Translations under genes and position numbers: made by a program
Origin: Gracilimonas sp031581265
GTDB lineage: Bacteria; Bacteroidota; Rhodothermia; Balneolales; Balneolaceae
Assembly (NCBI RefSeq): GCF_031581265.1
Contig: NZ_JAVLBQ010000011.1
Location: 1-64,000, forward strand
Direction: 5' to 3'
DNA length: 64,000 nt
The notes under the pieces: model-generated
The model's input: only the letters and a program-made list of their open reading frames with translations
What the model was told of the DNA's origin: nothing
The model's database searches: none
In this document: piece by piece, positions 1 to 8,689 of the stretch
Numbering within the stretch: the first letter of the stretch is position 1
Layout of the letters: every line of letters begins with the position of its first letter

Positions 1-77
1 TTAGCAGTTAGCAGTTAGCAGTTAGCAGTTAGCAGTTAGCAGTTAGCAGTTAGCAGTTAGCAGTTAGCAGTTAGCAG
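1..77. repeat. Tandem heptamer array (ttagcag x11)
   Basis: Eleven perfect head-to-tail copies of the 7-bp unit ttagcag run from the window edge to base 77, so the array may extend further left. On the other strand the unit reads CTGCTAA, which fits the same CTGNNNA pattern as the second array at 121-162. No open reading frame uses it. It is intergenic, upstream of the VOC gene. Confidence 0.95.
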
Positions 78-120
78 AAGCTGCTCGATTTGAGTTCAGT
101 AGTCAAATTAAAAAACCAAA

Positions 121-162
121 ACTGTTCACTGTTTACTGATCACTGATAACTGTCCACTGATA
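121..162. repeat. Degenerate heptamer array (CTGNNNA type, x6)
   Basis: Six consecutive 7-bp units follow each other without gaps: actgttc, actgttt, actgatc, actgata, actgtcc, actgata. They share ACTG plus a variable triplet. In opposite orientation the first array (1-77) fits the same pattern, so the two arrays face each other across 43 bp. Confidence 0.85.
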
Positions 163-242
163 ATTTTTTGGGTTGAAGTGGTTTCTGTTTGTTTACTGCT
201 TTATTTTCATTCTGAATTTCAAATCAAAAAACCCTTTTTATC

Positions 243-665
243 ATGAGCGACATTCAACCATTTCACCTTGCCTTTCCTGTAAAAGATCTTGACGAAGCCT
301 ATCAATTTTATCATGATTTACTTGGGTGTGAAACCGGCCGAAGTTCTGATTCCTGGATTGATTTCAACATGTGGGGGCATCAGGTTGTGGCGCATTTGAG
401 TCCTAAAGAAGCCAAGGAATCTGCCATGAATACCGTTGATGGAAAAGGAGTGCCGGTCCGTCACTTTGGAGTAATTTTAGAAATGGACGAGTGGAAAGAG
501 CTGGCTGATAAACTGGAAACTGAAGGTATCGATTTTGTGATTGAGCCTTACATTCGGTTTGAAGGTGAGCCCGGCGAACAGGCGACCATGTTCTTTCTCG
601 ATCCAAGCGGAAATGCACTCGAGTTCAAAGCGTTTGCCAATAAAGAACAAATTTTTGCCACATAA
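243..665 (+). CDS. VOC-family (glyoxalase/dioxygenase fold) protein
   Basis: A 140-residue single-module vicinal oxygen chelate protein, about the normal length for the family and probably a cytosolic dimer. Two beta-alpha-beta-beta-beta halves are recognisable (residues 5-52 and 72-130). The likely metal ligands are His8 on the first strand, His74 (in RHFGVIL) and Glu127 (in ALEFKAF), which is the two-His/one-Glu set of extradiol-dioxygenase-like and Fos-like members. The PFHLAFPVKDLDEAYQFY start and the DPSGNALEFK ending are typical. The substrate cannot be read from sequence; glyoxalase, dioxygenase and resistance roles are all possible. It converges on the lipoprotein gene that follows. 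Confidence 0.85.
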   Translation: MSDIQPFHLAFPVKDLDEAYQFYHDLLGCETGRSSDSWIDFNMWGHQVVAHLSPKEAKESAMNTVDGKGVPVRHFGVILEMDEWKELADKLETEGIDFVIEPYIRFEGEPGEQATMFFLDPSGNALEFKAFANKEQIFAT

Positions 666-723
666 AAAAATGGGCAACCTTAAGAAGCTTTAGAAATCGA
701 GATCTGCCTTACTTTGTAAAATT

Positions 724-1857
724 CTAAAAATCAAACGTGTAGCGCTTCACCTGATCAAAAAAAGCTCTTGAATTATACTGCTTAATATAAACGTAGCCAT
801 TTTTGACCACTTCTATTTCCAAATCCCGTGGCAGCACAAAGGTTGCCAGCGGCTCCCCCGAAGGCTCCATGACGTACCAGCGATACGTGTTCAGATCATT
901 TACAATTGTAGCCACCCAAAGCCGGTCTTCATCATCAATTAAGATCTTAGATAAAGCCGGCCATTTTTCCGGAAGGTCCGCTCGTCTTATTGCTCTGCGT
1001 TGAAAGGTGTCTGTGAACAACTCAATAGCATCACTCCTGATTAAATTCTGTTTCACAAATGGATAATACCTATCCTCCATATGCTCTCCCTTTGAATTTC
1101 TTATTTCAATCAGAAATTGTTCGCTGAATGCAGAGTAGAGATTACTCTGCGAATCCGTGGCAAACAACGTTTCCGGTTCATAGGGTAACATCATAATCAG
1201 GGGAGGATTTTTTGTTTCATCCACATATAAGTTCCTGTTTTTGAATGAAAGCAATTGATCTGATATGAATTCTCCCTCCAAATTCACCCGATACATAAAC
1301 AATTGTCGGTTTTCCGGTGCATATACTTTCTGAAATACAGCCAGATAGTTTTCATCCTCCATTATTCGTATAGAAAATGGCTGTGCGTCTTTTAGTGAAT
1401 CTGTCTCTATAGATTGGACCACGCTTCTAAAATAGGTCGTATTACGCAAATCATAAGCAGATAACGAATATTGATATCCCCTGTTCAAGCTATTGTCGTA
1501 TGCGTATAAATGATTTCCAACAACTTGCAGATACACCGGTTTTTGAAAATCTCCGGGGTCACTGCCCGGCTTGCCTATATTGGTTACTTTTTCGCCTCCA
1601 GGACCAAAAACTTCAATTCGCTTCTTATGGTTATTCACCAAATACAAGTTCCCGGCTTCATCAACTGCTATATCACCAATATTATTTACGGTTTCGCCTG
1701 ACCCAACAGAATAGTTTGTATCCTCAGTCAGGTAAGCAGAATTAGCTTTCGTTAAATCAAATTGTTCTGCAGCATTGATTCTTTGAGAAAGCTCGTCCTC
1801 TCCACGGCACCCGGTAATAAAGATCACCAAAACGATAAATAACTTGGCTAATTTCAT
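724..1857 (-). CDS. Lipoprotein with 6-bladed beta-propeller (NHL-like)
   Basis: Predicted 377-residue exported lipoprotein. The ATG at 1857 is preferred over an upstream in-frame TTG (1875) because it gives a clean SPII signal peptide, MKLAKLFIVLVIFITGC, with the lipobox cysteine at residue 17. The mature part shows NHL/6-bladed-propeller features: a blade reading IAVDEAGNLYLVNNHKKRIE, then KPVYLQVVGNHLYAYDNS, and a late ILIDDEDRLWVATI blade. Such 6-bladed propeller lipoproteins are common and functionally uncharacterised in Bacteroidota. It converges with the VOC gene and lies downstream of tRNA-Val on the same strand, but an intrinsic terminator separates it from the tRNA. Confidence 0.8.
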   Translation of the reverse strand: MKLAKLFIVLVIFITGCRGEDELSQRINAAEQFDLTKANSAYLTEDTNYSVGSGETVNNIGDIAVDEAGNLYLVNNHKKRIEVFGPGGEKVTNIGKPGSDPGDFQKPVYLQVVGNHLYAYDNSLNRGYQYSLSAYDLRNTTYFRSVVQSIETDSLKDAQPFSIRIMEDENYLAVFQKVYAPENRQLFMYRVNLEGEFISDQLLSFKNRNLYVDETKNPPLIMMLPYEPETLFATDSQSNLYSAFSEQFLIEIRNSKGEHMEDRYYPFVKQNLIRSDAIELFTDTFQRRAIRRADLPEKWPALSKILIDDEDRLWVATIVNDLNTYRWYVMEPSGEPLATFVLPRDLEIEVVKNGYVYIKQYNSRAFFDQVKRYTFDF

Positions 1858-1936
1858 GTATATAAAACTACGCAAACTGAAAGATATTTTATGGAATCAG
1901 TTCAATAAATTTCAAACTATTTTCTGGCAGGCTGAA

Positions 1937-1971
1937 ACAAAAAAAGCTCTTCGGAATAAACCGAAAAGCTT
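1937..1971 (-). terminator. Intrinsic terminator after tRNA-Val
   Basis: On the minus strand, just downstream of the tRNA, AAGCTTTTCGG and CCGAAGAGCTT form an 11-bp stem (one mismatch) around a 6-nt loop, followed by a T-run. Confidence 0.85.
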
Positions 1972-1978
1972 GTAGTGG

Positions 1979-2053
1979 TGGGCGGTGAGGGACTCGAACC
2001 CCCGACCCCCTCGGTGTAAACGAGGTGCTCTAAACCAACTGAGCTAACCGCCC
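1979..2053 (-). tRNA. tRNA-Val (anticodon TAC)
   Basis: The minus strand folds as a complete cloverleaf. Acceptor stem GGGCGGT pairs with ACCGCCC, with discriminator A; a CCA follows directly in the genome (1976-1978). The D arm is AGCTCAGTTGG, the anticodon stem CCTCG/CGAGG closes loop TTTACAC (anticodon TAC), and the T arm contains GGTTCGAGTCC. It has its own promoter and terminator. Confidence 0.97.
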
Positions 2054-2071
2054 GACTTGTTCGAAGGGCGA

Positions 2072-2102
2072 CAAATATAAGAACATTTATAACTCCGACA
2101 AA
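2072..2102 (-). promoter_or_regulatory. Bacteroidota-type promoter for tRNA-Val
   Basis: On the minus strand TTTG (-33) is followed after 19 bp by TATATTTG (-7), matching the Bacteroidota housekeeping consensus TTTG-N19-TAnnTTTG. The -7 box ends 19 bp before the mature tRNA 5' end. Confidence 0.8.
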
Positions 2103-2173
2103 AAAAAATAATCAACCTTCTTGATTTATTGGTTAACACTGTTAACTTACGGGTATAACTAAAGACCATATTT

Positions 2174-3478
2174 ATGAAATCAAGCTCACAAAATTCTAAG
2201 GCAGCCGTTCTTGTAGATGGATGCCGAATTCCATTTCAACGATCCGGAACGAACTATAATGATCTAATGGCTTATGATTTAGGTCGCATGGCAATTGAGG
2301 GTTTATTGGCCCGAAATCCTGTTGATCCTGCCGATATTGATCGCGTCATCATGGGTACGGTTATACAAGAGGTCAAAACCAGCAACGTCGCCCGCGAAAG
2401 TGCTTTGGGAGCCGGAATTCCTGACACCGTTCCTTCCTTCACAACTACCATGGCGTGTATATCTTCTAATCAAGCCATCACCAGCGGCGTAGACCTGATA
2501 CGCTCGGGACAGGCTAAAATTATTTTGGCGGGGGGAACCGAAACCATGTCCGACATCCCGGTACGGTTCAAAAAGAAATTCCGGCAAAAAGTACTTGAAG
2601 CCCGAAAGTATAAGTCTCCACTCGATTTTCTGAAGTTTTTTAAAGGACTGGGAATCAAAGATTTTTTACCCGAACTGCCTGCCATTGCTGAGTTCTCCAC
2701 CGGAGAAGTGATGGGGGAAAGTGCTGACCGTATGGCTGCCCGTTTTGGGGTGAGCCGGGAAGATCAGGATGAATATGCACTTCGTTCCCACCAGCTGGCC
2801 GCCAAGGCAACCAAGGAAGGATTACTGGATGATGAAGTTATTCCAGCTAAAATTCCTCCTAAATTTGAAGTGGTTGAGCATGACAATGGGTTTCGGGAAG
2901 ATACTTCTATGGAGAAATTAGCGAAACTGCGTCCGGCTTTTATTAAACCACATGGAACCGTCACCGCAGGGAATTCTTCCTTTTTGACGGATGGAGCATC
3001 AGCCAGTTTTATTATGGAAGAACAAACAGCTCTTGATTTGGGGCTGACGCCTAAAGCCTATATCCGGGAATACAACTTTGTATCACAAGATCCTGGTGAG
3101 GAGCTTCTTCTCGGTCCGGCTTATGCCATCCCAAAAGTTTTAGATGCTATGGAGCTTTCATTAAGTGATATGGATGTTATTGAATTGCACGAGGCTTTTG
3201 CAGGTCAGGTATTGTCGGTTTTAGCTGCTTTAGACTCCGATTCCTTCGCCAAAAAATCTCTCGGAAGAGATAAAAAAGTCGGGCATATTCCTATTGATAA
3301 GCTGAACACACTCGGTGGCTCCCTTTCTTTAGGGCATCCATTTGGAGCCACCGGTGTTCGGTTAGTAACCACCGCTGCTAACCGTTTGATTCGTGAAAGT
3401 GGAAGATTTGCGTTGGTTTCTGCTTGTGCAGCGGGCGGACAGGGACATGCGGTAGTTTTGGAGAGGTATGGAGGCTAA
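2174..3478 (+). CDS. fadI: Acetyl-CoA C-acyltransferase (beta-oxidation thiolase)
   Basis: A 434-residue thiolase, close in length to FadI, the beta subunit of the anaerobic-type trifunctional complex. It cleaves 3-ketoacyl-CoA to acetyl-CoA and a shortened acyl-CoA in the cytosol. Catalytic residues are visible: nucleophile Cys95 in TMACISSNQ, a HEAF motif, His388 in LGHPFGATG and acid/base Cys418 in SACAAGGQGHA. The gene for the multifunctional hydratase/dehydrogenase lies 216 bp downstream on the same strand, so the two probably supply one beta-oxidation complex, although an inverted repeat lies between them. It starts 121 bp after tRNA-Val, which is divergent. An acetoacetyl-CoA thiolase role is less likely given the partner gene and length. 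Confidence 0.9.
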   Translation: MKSSSQNSKAAVLVDGCRIPFQRSGTNYNDLMAYDLGRMAIEGLLARNPVDPADIDRVIMGTVIQEVKTSNVARESALGAGIPDTVPSFTTTMACISSNQAITSGVDLIRSGQAKIILAGGTETMSDIPVRFKKKFRQKVLEARKYKSPLDFLKFFKGLGIKDFLPELPAIAEFSTGEVMGESADRMAARFGVSREDQDEYALRSHQLAAKATKEGLLDDEVIPAKIPPKFEVVEHDNGFREDTSMEKLAKLRPAFIKPHGTVTAGNSSFLTDGASASFIMEEQTALDLGLTPKAYIREYNFVSQDPGEELLLGPAYAIPKVLDAMELSLSDMDVIELHEAFAGQVLSVLAALDSDSFAKKSLGRDKKVGHIPIDKLNTLGGSLSLGHPFGATGVRLVTTAANRLIRESGRFALVSACAAGGQGHAVVLERYGG

Positions 3479-3600
3479 AGTAAAAACTATGGGCTTTTAC
3501 TTCCGAACTCTTTTGTTTTCTCCTTCACCAAGGAGAAAAACGCGTTGATAATGTTAATTAATATGATTCAATCTCTGAAATATTACAAGATTAGAATAAG

Positions 3601-3624
3601 TCCTCTCCTTGTTGAAGGAGAGGA
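3601..3624. repeat. Short hairpin between fadI and fadJ
   Basis: tcctctcctt and aaggagagga form a perfect 10-bp stem with loop gttg. No T-run follows immediately, so it looks more like a palindromic intergenic repeat or mRNA-processing element than a terminator. A similar small hairpin, cctccc-tcaa-gggagg, is at 8778-8793. Confidence 0.6.
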
Positions 3625-3694
3625 TTTAGGTGAGGTCGAAGTATAGACCTCGAAATACTGAACTAACTCAACATTCATTTCAAGCTATAACACC

Positions 3695-5806
3695 ATGAGC
3701 TACCTCATTACCTCCCAAAAAGAGAACGTCGCCATTATCACCCTCGACCTACCCGGTGAAAAGGTGAATAAACTGAATGAATCTTTGATGGATGAATTTT
3801 CTGATTTTTTAGATGAACTTGAGTCCAGTGATGATCTTATAGGAGCTGTTCTGATTTCGGGTAAGGAAGATAATTTTATTGCCGGGGCCGATATCGATAT
3901 GTTCCAGGAGCGAGATACGGCAGAGGAAATTGAGCAGCTCAGTAAAGACGGTCATAAAATTTTGAACAGGATTGCAGACTTTTCAAAGCCGATTGCAGTA
4001 GCTATTCATGGTAGCTGTATGGGAGGGGGATTGGAGCTTTCATTGGCTTGTCATTATCGAGTTTGCTCAGATAGCTCAGATACGGTTTTTGCTTTGCCGG
4101 AAGTGAAGTTAGGCTTGCTGCCCGGAACCGGAGGTACCCAACGGCTCCCAAGAACCATCAGCCTGCAAAAAGCACTCACCTACATGCTTACCGGTAAAAA
4201 TATCTACACCCGTCAGGCAAAAAGAATGGGACTGGTAGATGAAGTTACACATAAAGATGCAATCGAAACGGCAGCCATCAAAGGCGTACATAAAATTGCA
4301 GCTGGAAAGTTTGATCGCAAAGATAAACGGTCATTTTTTGAGAAATTGTTGGAAGGAAATCCGATCGGACGTAAAGTTATTTTCTCCCAAGCCCGCAAAA
4401 AGACGGCCGGTCAAACAAAAGGAAACTATCCGGCTCCACCACAAATCATTGATGCGGTTGAATACGGTCTCAAAAAAGGTATTCAAAAAGGACTTGAAAA
4501 TGAATCTCGGTTATTCGGGGAATTAGGAGCAACGCAGGAATCCCGAAACTTAGTGAATTTATTCTTTGGGATGAACGCCTCCAAGAAAGTACCAAATCCT
4601 GATATTGCAAAGTCCGTCAAAAGAATAGGAGTTCTCGGTGCGGGATTAATGGGCTCAGGTATTGCCGATGTAAGTATGAATAAAGGAGATTACCGCGTGC
4701 TTCTCAAAGATCAAACCATTGATCAGGCTGCCAAAGGAGAAAAAGAAATCTGGAAAGAACTCGATAAGAAAGTCAGCAAAAAAATCATCTCTTCTTTTGA
4801 GCGAGACAAAGCCATGAGTAAAGTAACCGGCGTTGATTCCTACGATGGATTTGGCTCGGTAGACCTCGTTATCGAAGCAGTATTTGAAGACCTGGATCTG
4901 AAACGAAATATTGTAGAAGAAGTAGAAGCAGCTACCGGCGAACAATGCATTTTTGCCTCCAATACTTCCTCCCTGCCGATTTCTGAAATTGCCAAAGGAG
5001 CAAGTCGGCCCGAAAATATTATTGGTATGCATTACTTCTCCCCAGTACAAAAAATGCCGTTGTTGGAAATCATCACCACCGAACAAACTGCAGACTGGGT
5101 AACCCAGACAGCCATTCAGGTAGGAGTGAATCAGGGTAAAAATGTAATCGTAGTTAAAGATGGTCCCGGTTTTTATACCACCCGAATCTTGGCTCCTTAC
5201 ATGAATGAAGCCTTAAAACTGCTGGAAGAAGGAGCCTCCATCGAATTCCTCGACAAGATCATGAAAGACTGGGGCCTCCCTGTCGGACCAATGGCTCTGT
5301 TTGATGAAGTGGGAATTGATGTGGGGGCACATGTAGCCGAAACAATGTCGCCCATGTTTACTGAGCGAGGTGTGGATACCACCAATCGCGCCCAGGAATT
5401 ACTGGATGCCGGCTACAAGGGACGCAAAAACGGCAGGGGTATGTATGTCTATTCTGATGACAGCGACAAGAAAGTAAATACGGAAATCTACAAGCACTTT
5501 GGCGGACAAAACCGTACAAACCCCGATAAAGAAACAGCACAGCTTCGTATGGCCTTGACCATGATTAATGAAGCTGCGTGGTGCTTACAGGAAGACATTA
5601 TCAAAAACCCAACTGATGGTGATCTGGGAGCTATTTTAGGCTTAGGTTTTCCTCCATTTCTTGGAGGCCCTTTCCGCTATATTGATCAAACCGGAGTGGA
5701 TAAGGTGATAGATAAGCTAAAGGAGTTTGAAAATGAGTTTGGGGCACGATTTAAGTCAGCCGGGATTTTGCAGGATTATGTTAGTAAAGGAATTAACATC
5801 TATTGA
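3695..5806 (+). CDS. fadJ: Multifunctional enoyl-CoA hydratase / 3-hydroxyacyl-CoA dehydrogenase
   Basis: A 703-residue FadJ/FadB-type alpha subunit performing hydration and NAD-dependent oxidation in beta-oxidation. The N-terminal crotonase domain (about 1-190) has the oxyanion-hole loop FIAGADIDMF, HGSCMGGGLEL and the LGLLPGTGGTQRLPR segment. A Rossmann fold begins near residue 310 with GVLGAGLMGSGIA, and the dehydrogenase motifs NTSSLPI and GMHYFSPVQKMPLLEI carry the catalytic His and Glu. The C-terminal 3HCDH domains contain GPGFYTTRI and GYKGRKNGRGMY, then a second repeat with LGLGFPPFLGGP. Length and order are complete. It lies downstream of the thiolase gene and the two are expected to form the trifunctional complex. 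FadB against FadJ cannot be settled from sequence alone. Confidence 0.9.
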   Translation: MSYLITSQKENVAIITLDLPGEKVNKLNESLMDEFSDFLDELESSDDLIGAVLISGKEDNFIAGADIDMFQERDTAEEIEQLSKDGHKILNRIADFSKPIAVAIHGSCMGGGLELSLACHYRVCSDSSDTVFALPEVKLGLLPGTGGTQRLPRTISLQKALTYMLTGKNIYTRQAKRMGLVDEVTHKDAIETAAIKGVHKIAAGKFDRKDKRSFFEKLLEGNPIGRKVIFSQARKKTAGQTKGNYPAPPQIIDAVEYGLKKGIQKGLENESRLFGELGATQESRNLVNLFFGMNASKKVPNPDIAKSVKRIGVLGAGLMGSGIADVSMNKGDYRVLLKDQTIDQAAKGEKEIWKELDKKVSKKIISSFERDKAMSKVTGVDSYDGFGSVDLVIEAVFEDLDLKRNIVEEVEAATGEQCIFASNTSSLPISEIAKGASRPENIIGMHYFSPVQKMPLLEIITTEQTADWVTQTAIQVGVNQGKNVIVVKDGPGFYTTRILAPYMNEALKLLEEGASIEFLDKIMKDWGLPVGPMALFDEVGIDVGAHVAETMSPMFTERGVDTTNRAQELLDAGYKGRKNGRGMYVYSDDSDKKVNTEIYKHFGGQNRTNPDKETAQLRMALTMINEAAWCLQEDIIKNPTDGDLGAILGLGFPPFLGGPFRYIDQTGVDKVIDKLKEFENEFGARFKSAGILQDYVSKGINIY

Positions 5807-6137
5807 GCCACCTTCTTATCCCATTTTTATCTAAACATGACAAAATTTGAAACTCACCGTCATTTTGTGTAGGCTTAAGGGAATTATTTAGCGCTGTATA
5901 TCTTTCATATTAACAGTTATTTCAACAAATAATCGATTTTGATTTTTTGTTTTGCAACCACATTGTAGTATAAATGAATGAAAAAGGTGAGTAGACACGA
6001 TGTTATGGTTGGTACAAATCAGTTATTGGGCTTAAAAATAGTTTATTCTCGGGACAGTTCTATCCCTTTGTTTATGCAATCCATGTACAAAGCTGAAGTT
6101 TCAATTTGGTTAATTCTAACTTTTTAAACTTTACAAA
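5807..6137. other. 331-bp intergenic region, no gene seen
   Basis: The AT-rich gap between the fadJ-like gene and the BCCT transporter gene has no convincing ORF, RNA gene or terminator. I found no exact TAnnTTTG box. A weak gggacagttctatccc hairpin lies near 6054. It presumably holds the promoter for the transporter/Usp pair. Confidence 0.5.
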
Positions 6138-7766
6138 ATGGCAATTCGTGGAGATGAAGAAAAACCCGGTAAAAAGACGGGTATAAACAAATACTTTGAT
6201 ATCCATAAACCGGTATTTTGGCCTTCGGTGATACTTATTACAGCGATGATTGCTGGAACACTACTTCTTGGTGATCAGGCCGAATCACTTTTCAATACCG
6301 TTCAAACCTCCATTACTGATACCGGAGGTTGGTTCTTCGTGATCGCAGTTAATGTATTTATCGTTTTTTCACTTTTTATTGCCTTTAGCAGGTTTGGCAG
6401 TATTAGGCTGGGAGGACAAGATGCCGAACCGGATTTCAGTACATTGGCTTGGTTTGCCATGTTATTCAGTGCTGGAATGGGAATTGGGATTATGTTTTGG
6501 TCGGTGGCCGAGCCCATTTTTCATTATTTATCGCCCCCTATGGCTGACCCAGAATCTGTAGCTGCGGCTCAGGAAGCAATGAATCTTACCTATCTTCACT
6601 GGGGATTTCATGCTTGGGCCATTTATGCTGTTGTAGGACTTTCTTTAGGTTTTTTTGCTTTCAACCGGAATTTACCGCTTTCCTTCCGATCAGTTTTCTA
6701 CCCACTTATAGGGGACCGGATAAAAGGCTGGATGGGCGATGTGATTGATGTTCTGGCTGTTTTAGCAACCCTTTTTGGACTGGCAACCTCACTGGGCCTT
6801 GGTGTTTTACAAGTCAGTGCTGGATTAGATCAGGTGTTCGGGCTTCCCGATAATATCTACATGCAAGTCGGTATTATTGTAGTCATAACCATGGTGGCTA
6901 CCGGCTCTGTTGTGTTGGGTATTGACAAAGGGGTTCGGGTGTTGAGTGAATTAAATGTCCGGATTGCAGCTTTATTTCTATTGTTTGTAGTACTAGTAGG
7001 ACCCACCATTTTTATATTTGATTCTTTCGTACAAAACTTTGGGGGATATATTAGCTCTGTCGCTACCTTTAGTTTCTGGACAGAATCTTATGCCGGCACT
7101 AACTGGCAGGGTTCCTGGACTATTTTCTACTGGGCCTGGTGGATTTCATGGTCTCCATATGTGGGAATGTTTATCGCCCGAATTTCTAAAGGTCGGTCGG
7201 TTAAAGAGTTTGTCTTAGGGGTACTGATTGTCCCAAGTATTATTACTTTTTTCTGGATGTCTGCTTTTGGGGGCTCCGCTATCAACCTGGCCATGTCGGG
7301 CGTGGATACGATCAGTTCTGCCGTAAATGAAAATGTGGCTACTGCACTTTTTGTATTTCTTGAACAGTTTCCTTTGGGAATGGTTACATCCGTAATTGCA
7401 ATTGCGCTCATACTCAGCTTTTTCGTTACCTCTTCTGACTCCGGCTCTTTAGTTATAGACGGACTTACAAGTGGCGGTAAACTGGATGCTCCGGTTGGTC
7501 AGCGTATTTTCTGGGCGCAAACAGAGGGATTAGTCGCCGCTATACTATTAGTTGGTGGTGGATTGGGGGCATTGCAAACAGCTTCCATAAGTACCGGGCT
7601 TCCCTTTGCATTAATACTTCTGGTCATGTGTTTCAGTTTACACAGAGGATTAAAGCGCGAGTACAAAGAAAATCAGCAGAAGGTCAAAGACAAAGAACGA
7701 GATTCATATAAAACACTCGTCAAGGACGCCATTAAAAATCAACAAAAAGAAGAAGAGAACGAATAA
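6138..7766 (+). CDS. BCCT-family betaine/choline/carnitine transporter
   Basis: A 542-residue inner-membrane secondary transporter with about twelve hydrophobic helices, normal for the family. Signature segments are visible: GMGIGIMFWSVAEP in the glycine-rich TM3 region and the tryptophan-rich FYWAWWISWSPYVGMFIARIS in TM8, followed by the family's RSV-type loop. The short N-terminus is basic, and the C-terminus is a charged amphipathic tail (about 510-542) of the kind that senses osmotic stress in BetP. The likely substrate is glycine betaine or another quaternary ammonium osmolyte, fitting a marine or saline lifestyle, but sequence does not fix it. The Usp gene follows after 11 bp and is probably cotranscribed. 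Confidence 0.92.
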   Translation: MAIRGDEEKPGKKTGINKYFDIHKPVFWPSVILITAMIAGTLLLGDQAESLFNTVQTSITDTGGWFFVIAVNVFIVFSLFIAFSRFGSIRLGGQDAEPDFSTLAWFAMLFSAGMGIGIMFWSVAEPIFHYLSPPMADPESVAAAQEAMNLTYLHWGFHAWAIYAVVGLSLGFFAFNRNLPLSFRSVFYPLIGDRIKGWMGDVIDVLAVLATLFGLATSLGLGVLQVSAGLDQVFGLPDNIYMQVGIIVVITMVATGSVVLGIDKGVRVLSELNVRIAALFLLFVVLVGPTIFIFDSFVQNFGGYISSVATFSFWTESYAGTNWQGSWTIFYWAWWISWSPYVGMFIARISKGRSVKEFVLGVLIVPSIITFFWMSAFGGSAINLAMSGVDTISSAVNENVATALFVFLEQFPLGMVTSVIAIALILSFFVTSSDSGSLVIDGLTSGGKLDAPVGQRIFWAQTEGLVAAILLVGGGLGALQTASISTGLPFALILLVMCFSLHRGLKREYKENQQKVKDKERDSYKTLVKDAIKNQQKEEENE

Positions 7767-7777
7767 GGAGTCTTACT

Positions 7778-8689
7778 ATGAAAAATTTCGAACACTGGTT
7801 TGTATGCACAGATTTATCCAAAATGGATGACATTCTTATTGGATATACTCACTTTTTAACTTCCGTAATAAAACCCAAAACCATTTCATTTCTGCATGTG
7901 GTGGAATCAGGCTCAGTAGCCCAGGAAATGGTAGAGCTTTTTCCTGACCTTGAGAACAAAGATGATTTCGAGGATGCCATACGCAAAGAGTTAACCAAGA
8001 AGGTCAATTCAGAATTTGAGGATTCCGATGTGGAAACAAGGATTATCATCAAAAAAGGGCGTCCTACAGATGAAATCATTGAAATGATGAATACCATGGA
8101 TCCGGATCTGCTGGTAATGGGTAAAAAAACGGGATATGTGGGAGAAGGCGTGATTGCCCGCCGTATCGTAAAATATGTTCCGGCCTCTATCTTGTTTGTT
8201 CCTGAAAACAGCCGCTATTCTATTGATACCATATTAACCCCGGTGGATTTCTCTGAGCAGTCGGCCAAAGCGGTTCAGGTGGCTTCAAAAATGATGAAAT
8301 CAAATAATGGCTCTGTACGGGCACAACACATTTTTAAGTATCCCACACACTTTTTCCCATATATGCCCACCGACGAGGAAAAGAAGAAGATAAATGAACA
8401 TATCGAAGAGCAGAAGGAAGACTTCATTTCTGATTATAGTATTCCTGATGATGTCAACTTCACACTTACCCTGCACAAAGAAGGGCGCATGGGGGATGAG
8501 GTGTATGATGAAGCGGTCCGAAATCAGGCCGATTTAATAATGGTGGGAGCCAAATCTTCGAAGAAAATCACCAGCATATTGAGGGATGATTTTACAGATA
8601 AGATGACTTACTACTCGTTCGGTATCCCGCTTTTAATCCTCAAGAACAAAGAGAAACATCAGAAGTTTTTTAAGTCGTTGTTTAGTTGA
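7778..8689 (+). CDS. Tandem universal stress protein (UspA family)
   Basis: A 303-residue cytosolic protein with two Usp modules, roughly residues 1-147 and 152-297. Each ends in the typical segment: LLVMGKKTGYVGEGVIARR in the first and LIMVGAKSSKKI in the second. The second module begins with DTILTPVDFSEQSAKAV, the standard Usp start. The classical G-x2-G-x9-G(S/T) ATP loop is incomplete in both, so ATP binding is doubtful. A good ribosome-binding sequence (aaggag) precedes the start. The 11-bp gap to the BCCT gene suggests the Usp protein modulates the transporter or is co-induced with it; this is inference. Confidence 0.88.
   Translation: MKNFEHWFVCTDLSKMDDILIGYTHFLTSVIKPKTISFLHVVESGSVAQEMVELFPDLENKDDFEDAIRKELTKKVNSEFEDSDVETRIIIKKGRPTDEIIEMMNTMDPDLLVMGKKTGYVGEGVIARRIVKYVPASILFVPENSRYSIDTILTPVDFSEQSAKAVQVASKMMKSNNGSVRAQHIFKYPTHFFPYMPTDEEKKKINEHIEEQKEDFISDYSIPDDVNFTLTLHKEGRMGDEVYDEAVRNQADLIMVGAKSSKKITSILRDDFTDKMTYYSFGIPLLILKNKEKHQKFFKSLFS

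Noticed and set aside
1..162. CRISPR array
   Set aside because: The unit is only 7 bp with no spacers and no cas genes are present.
4655..5086. 143-codon minus-strand ORF inside the fadJ-like gene
   Set aside because: It is antisense to the Rossmann domain of the multifunctional enzyme and shows no independent signal.
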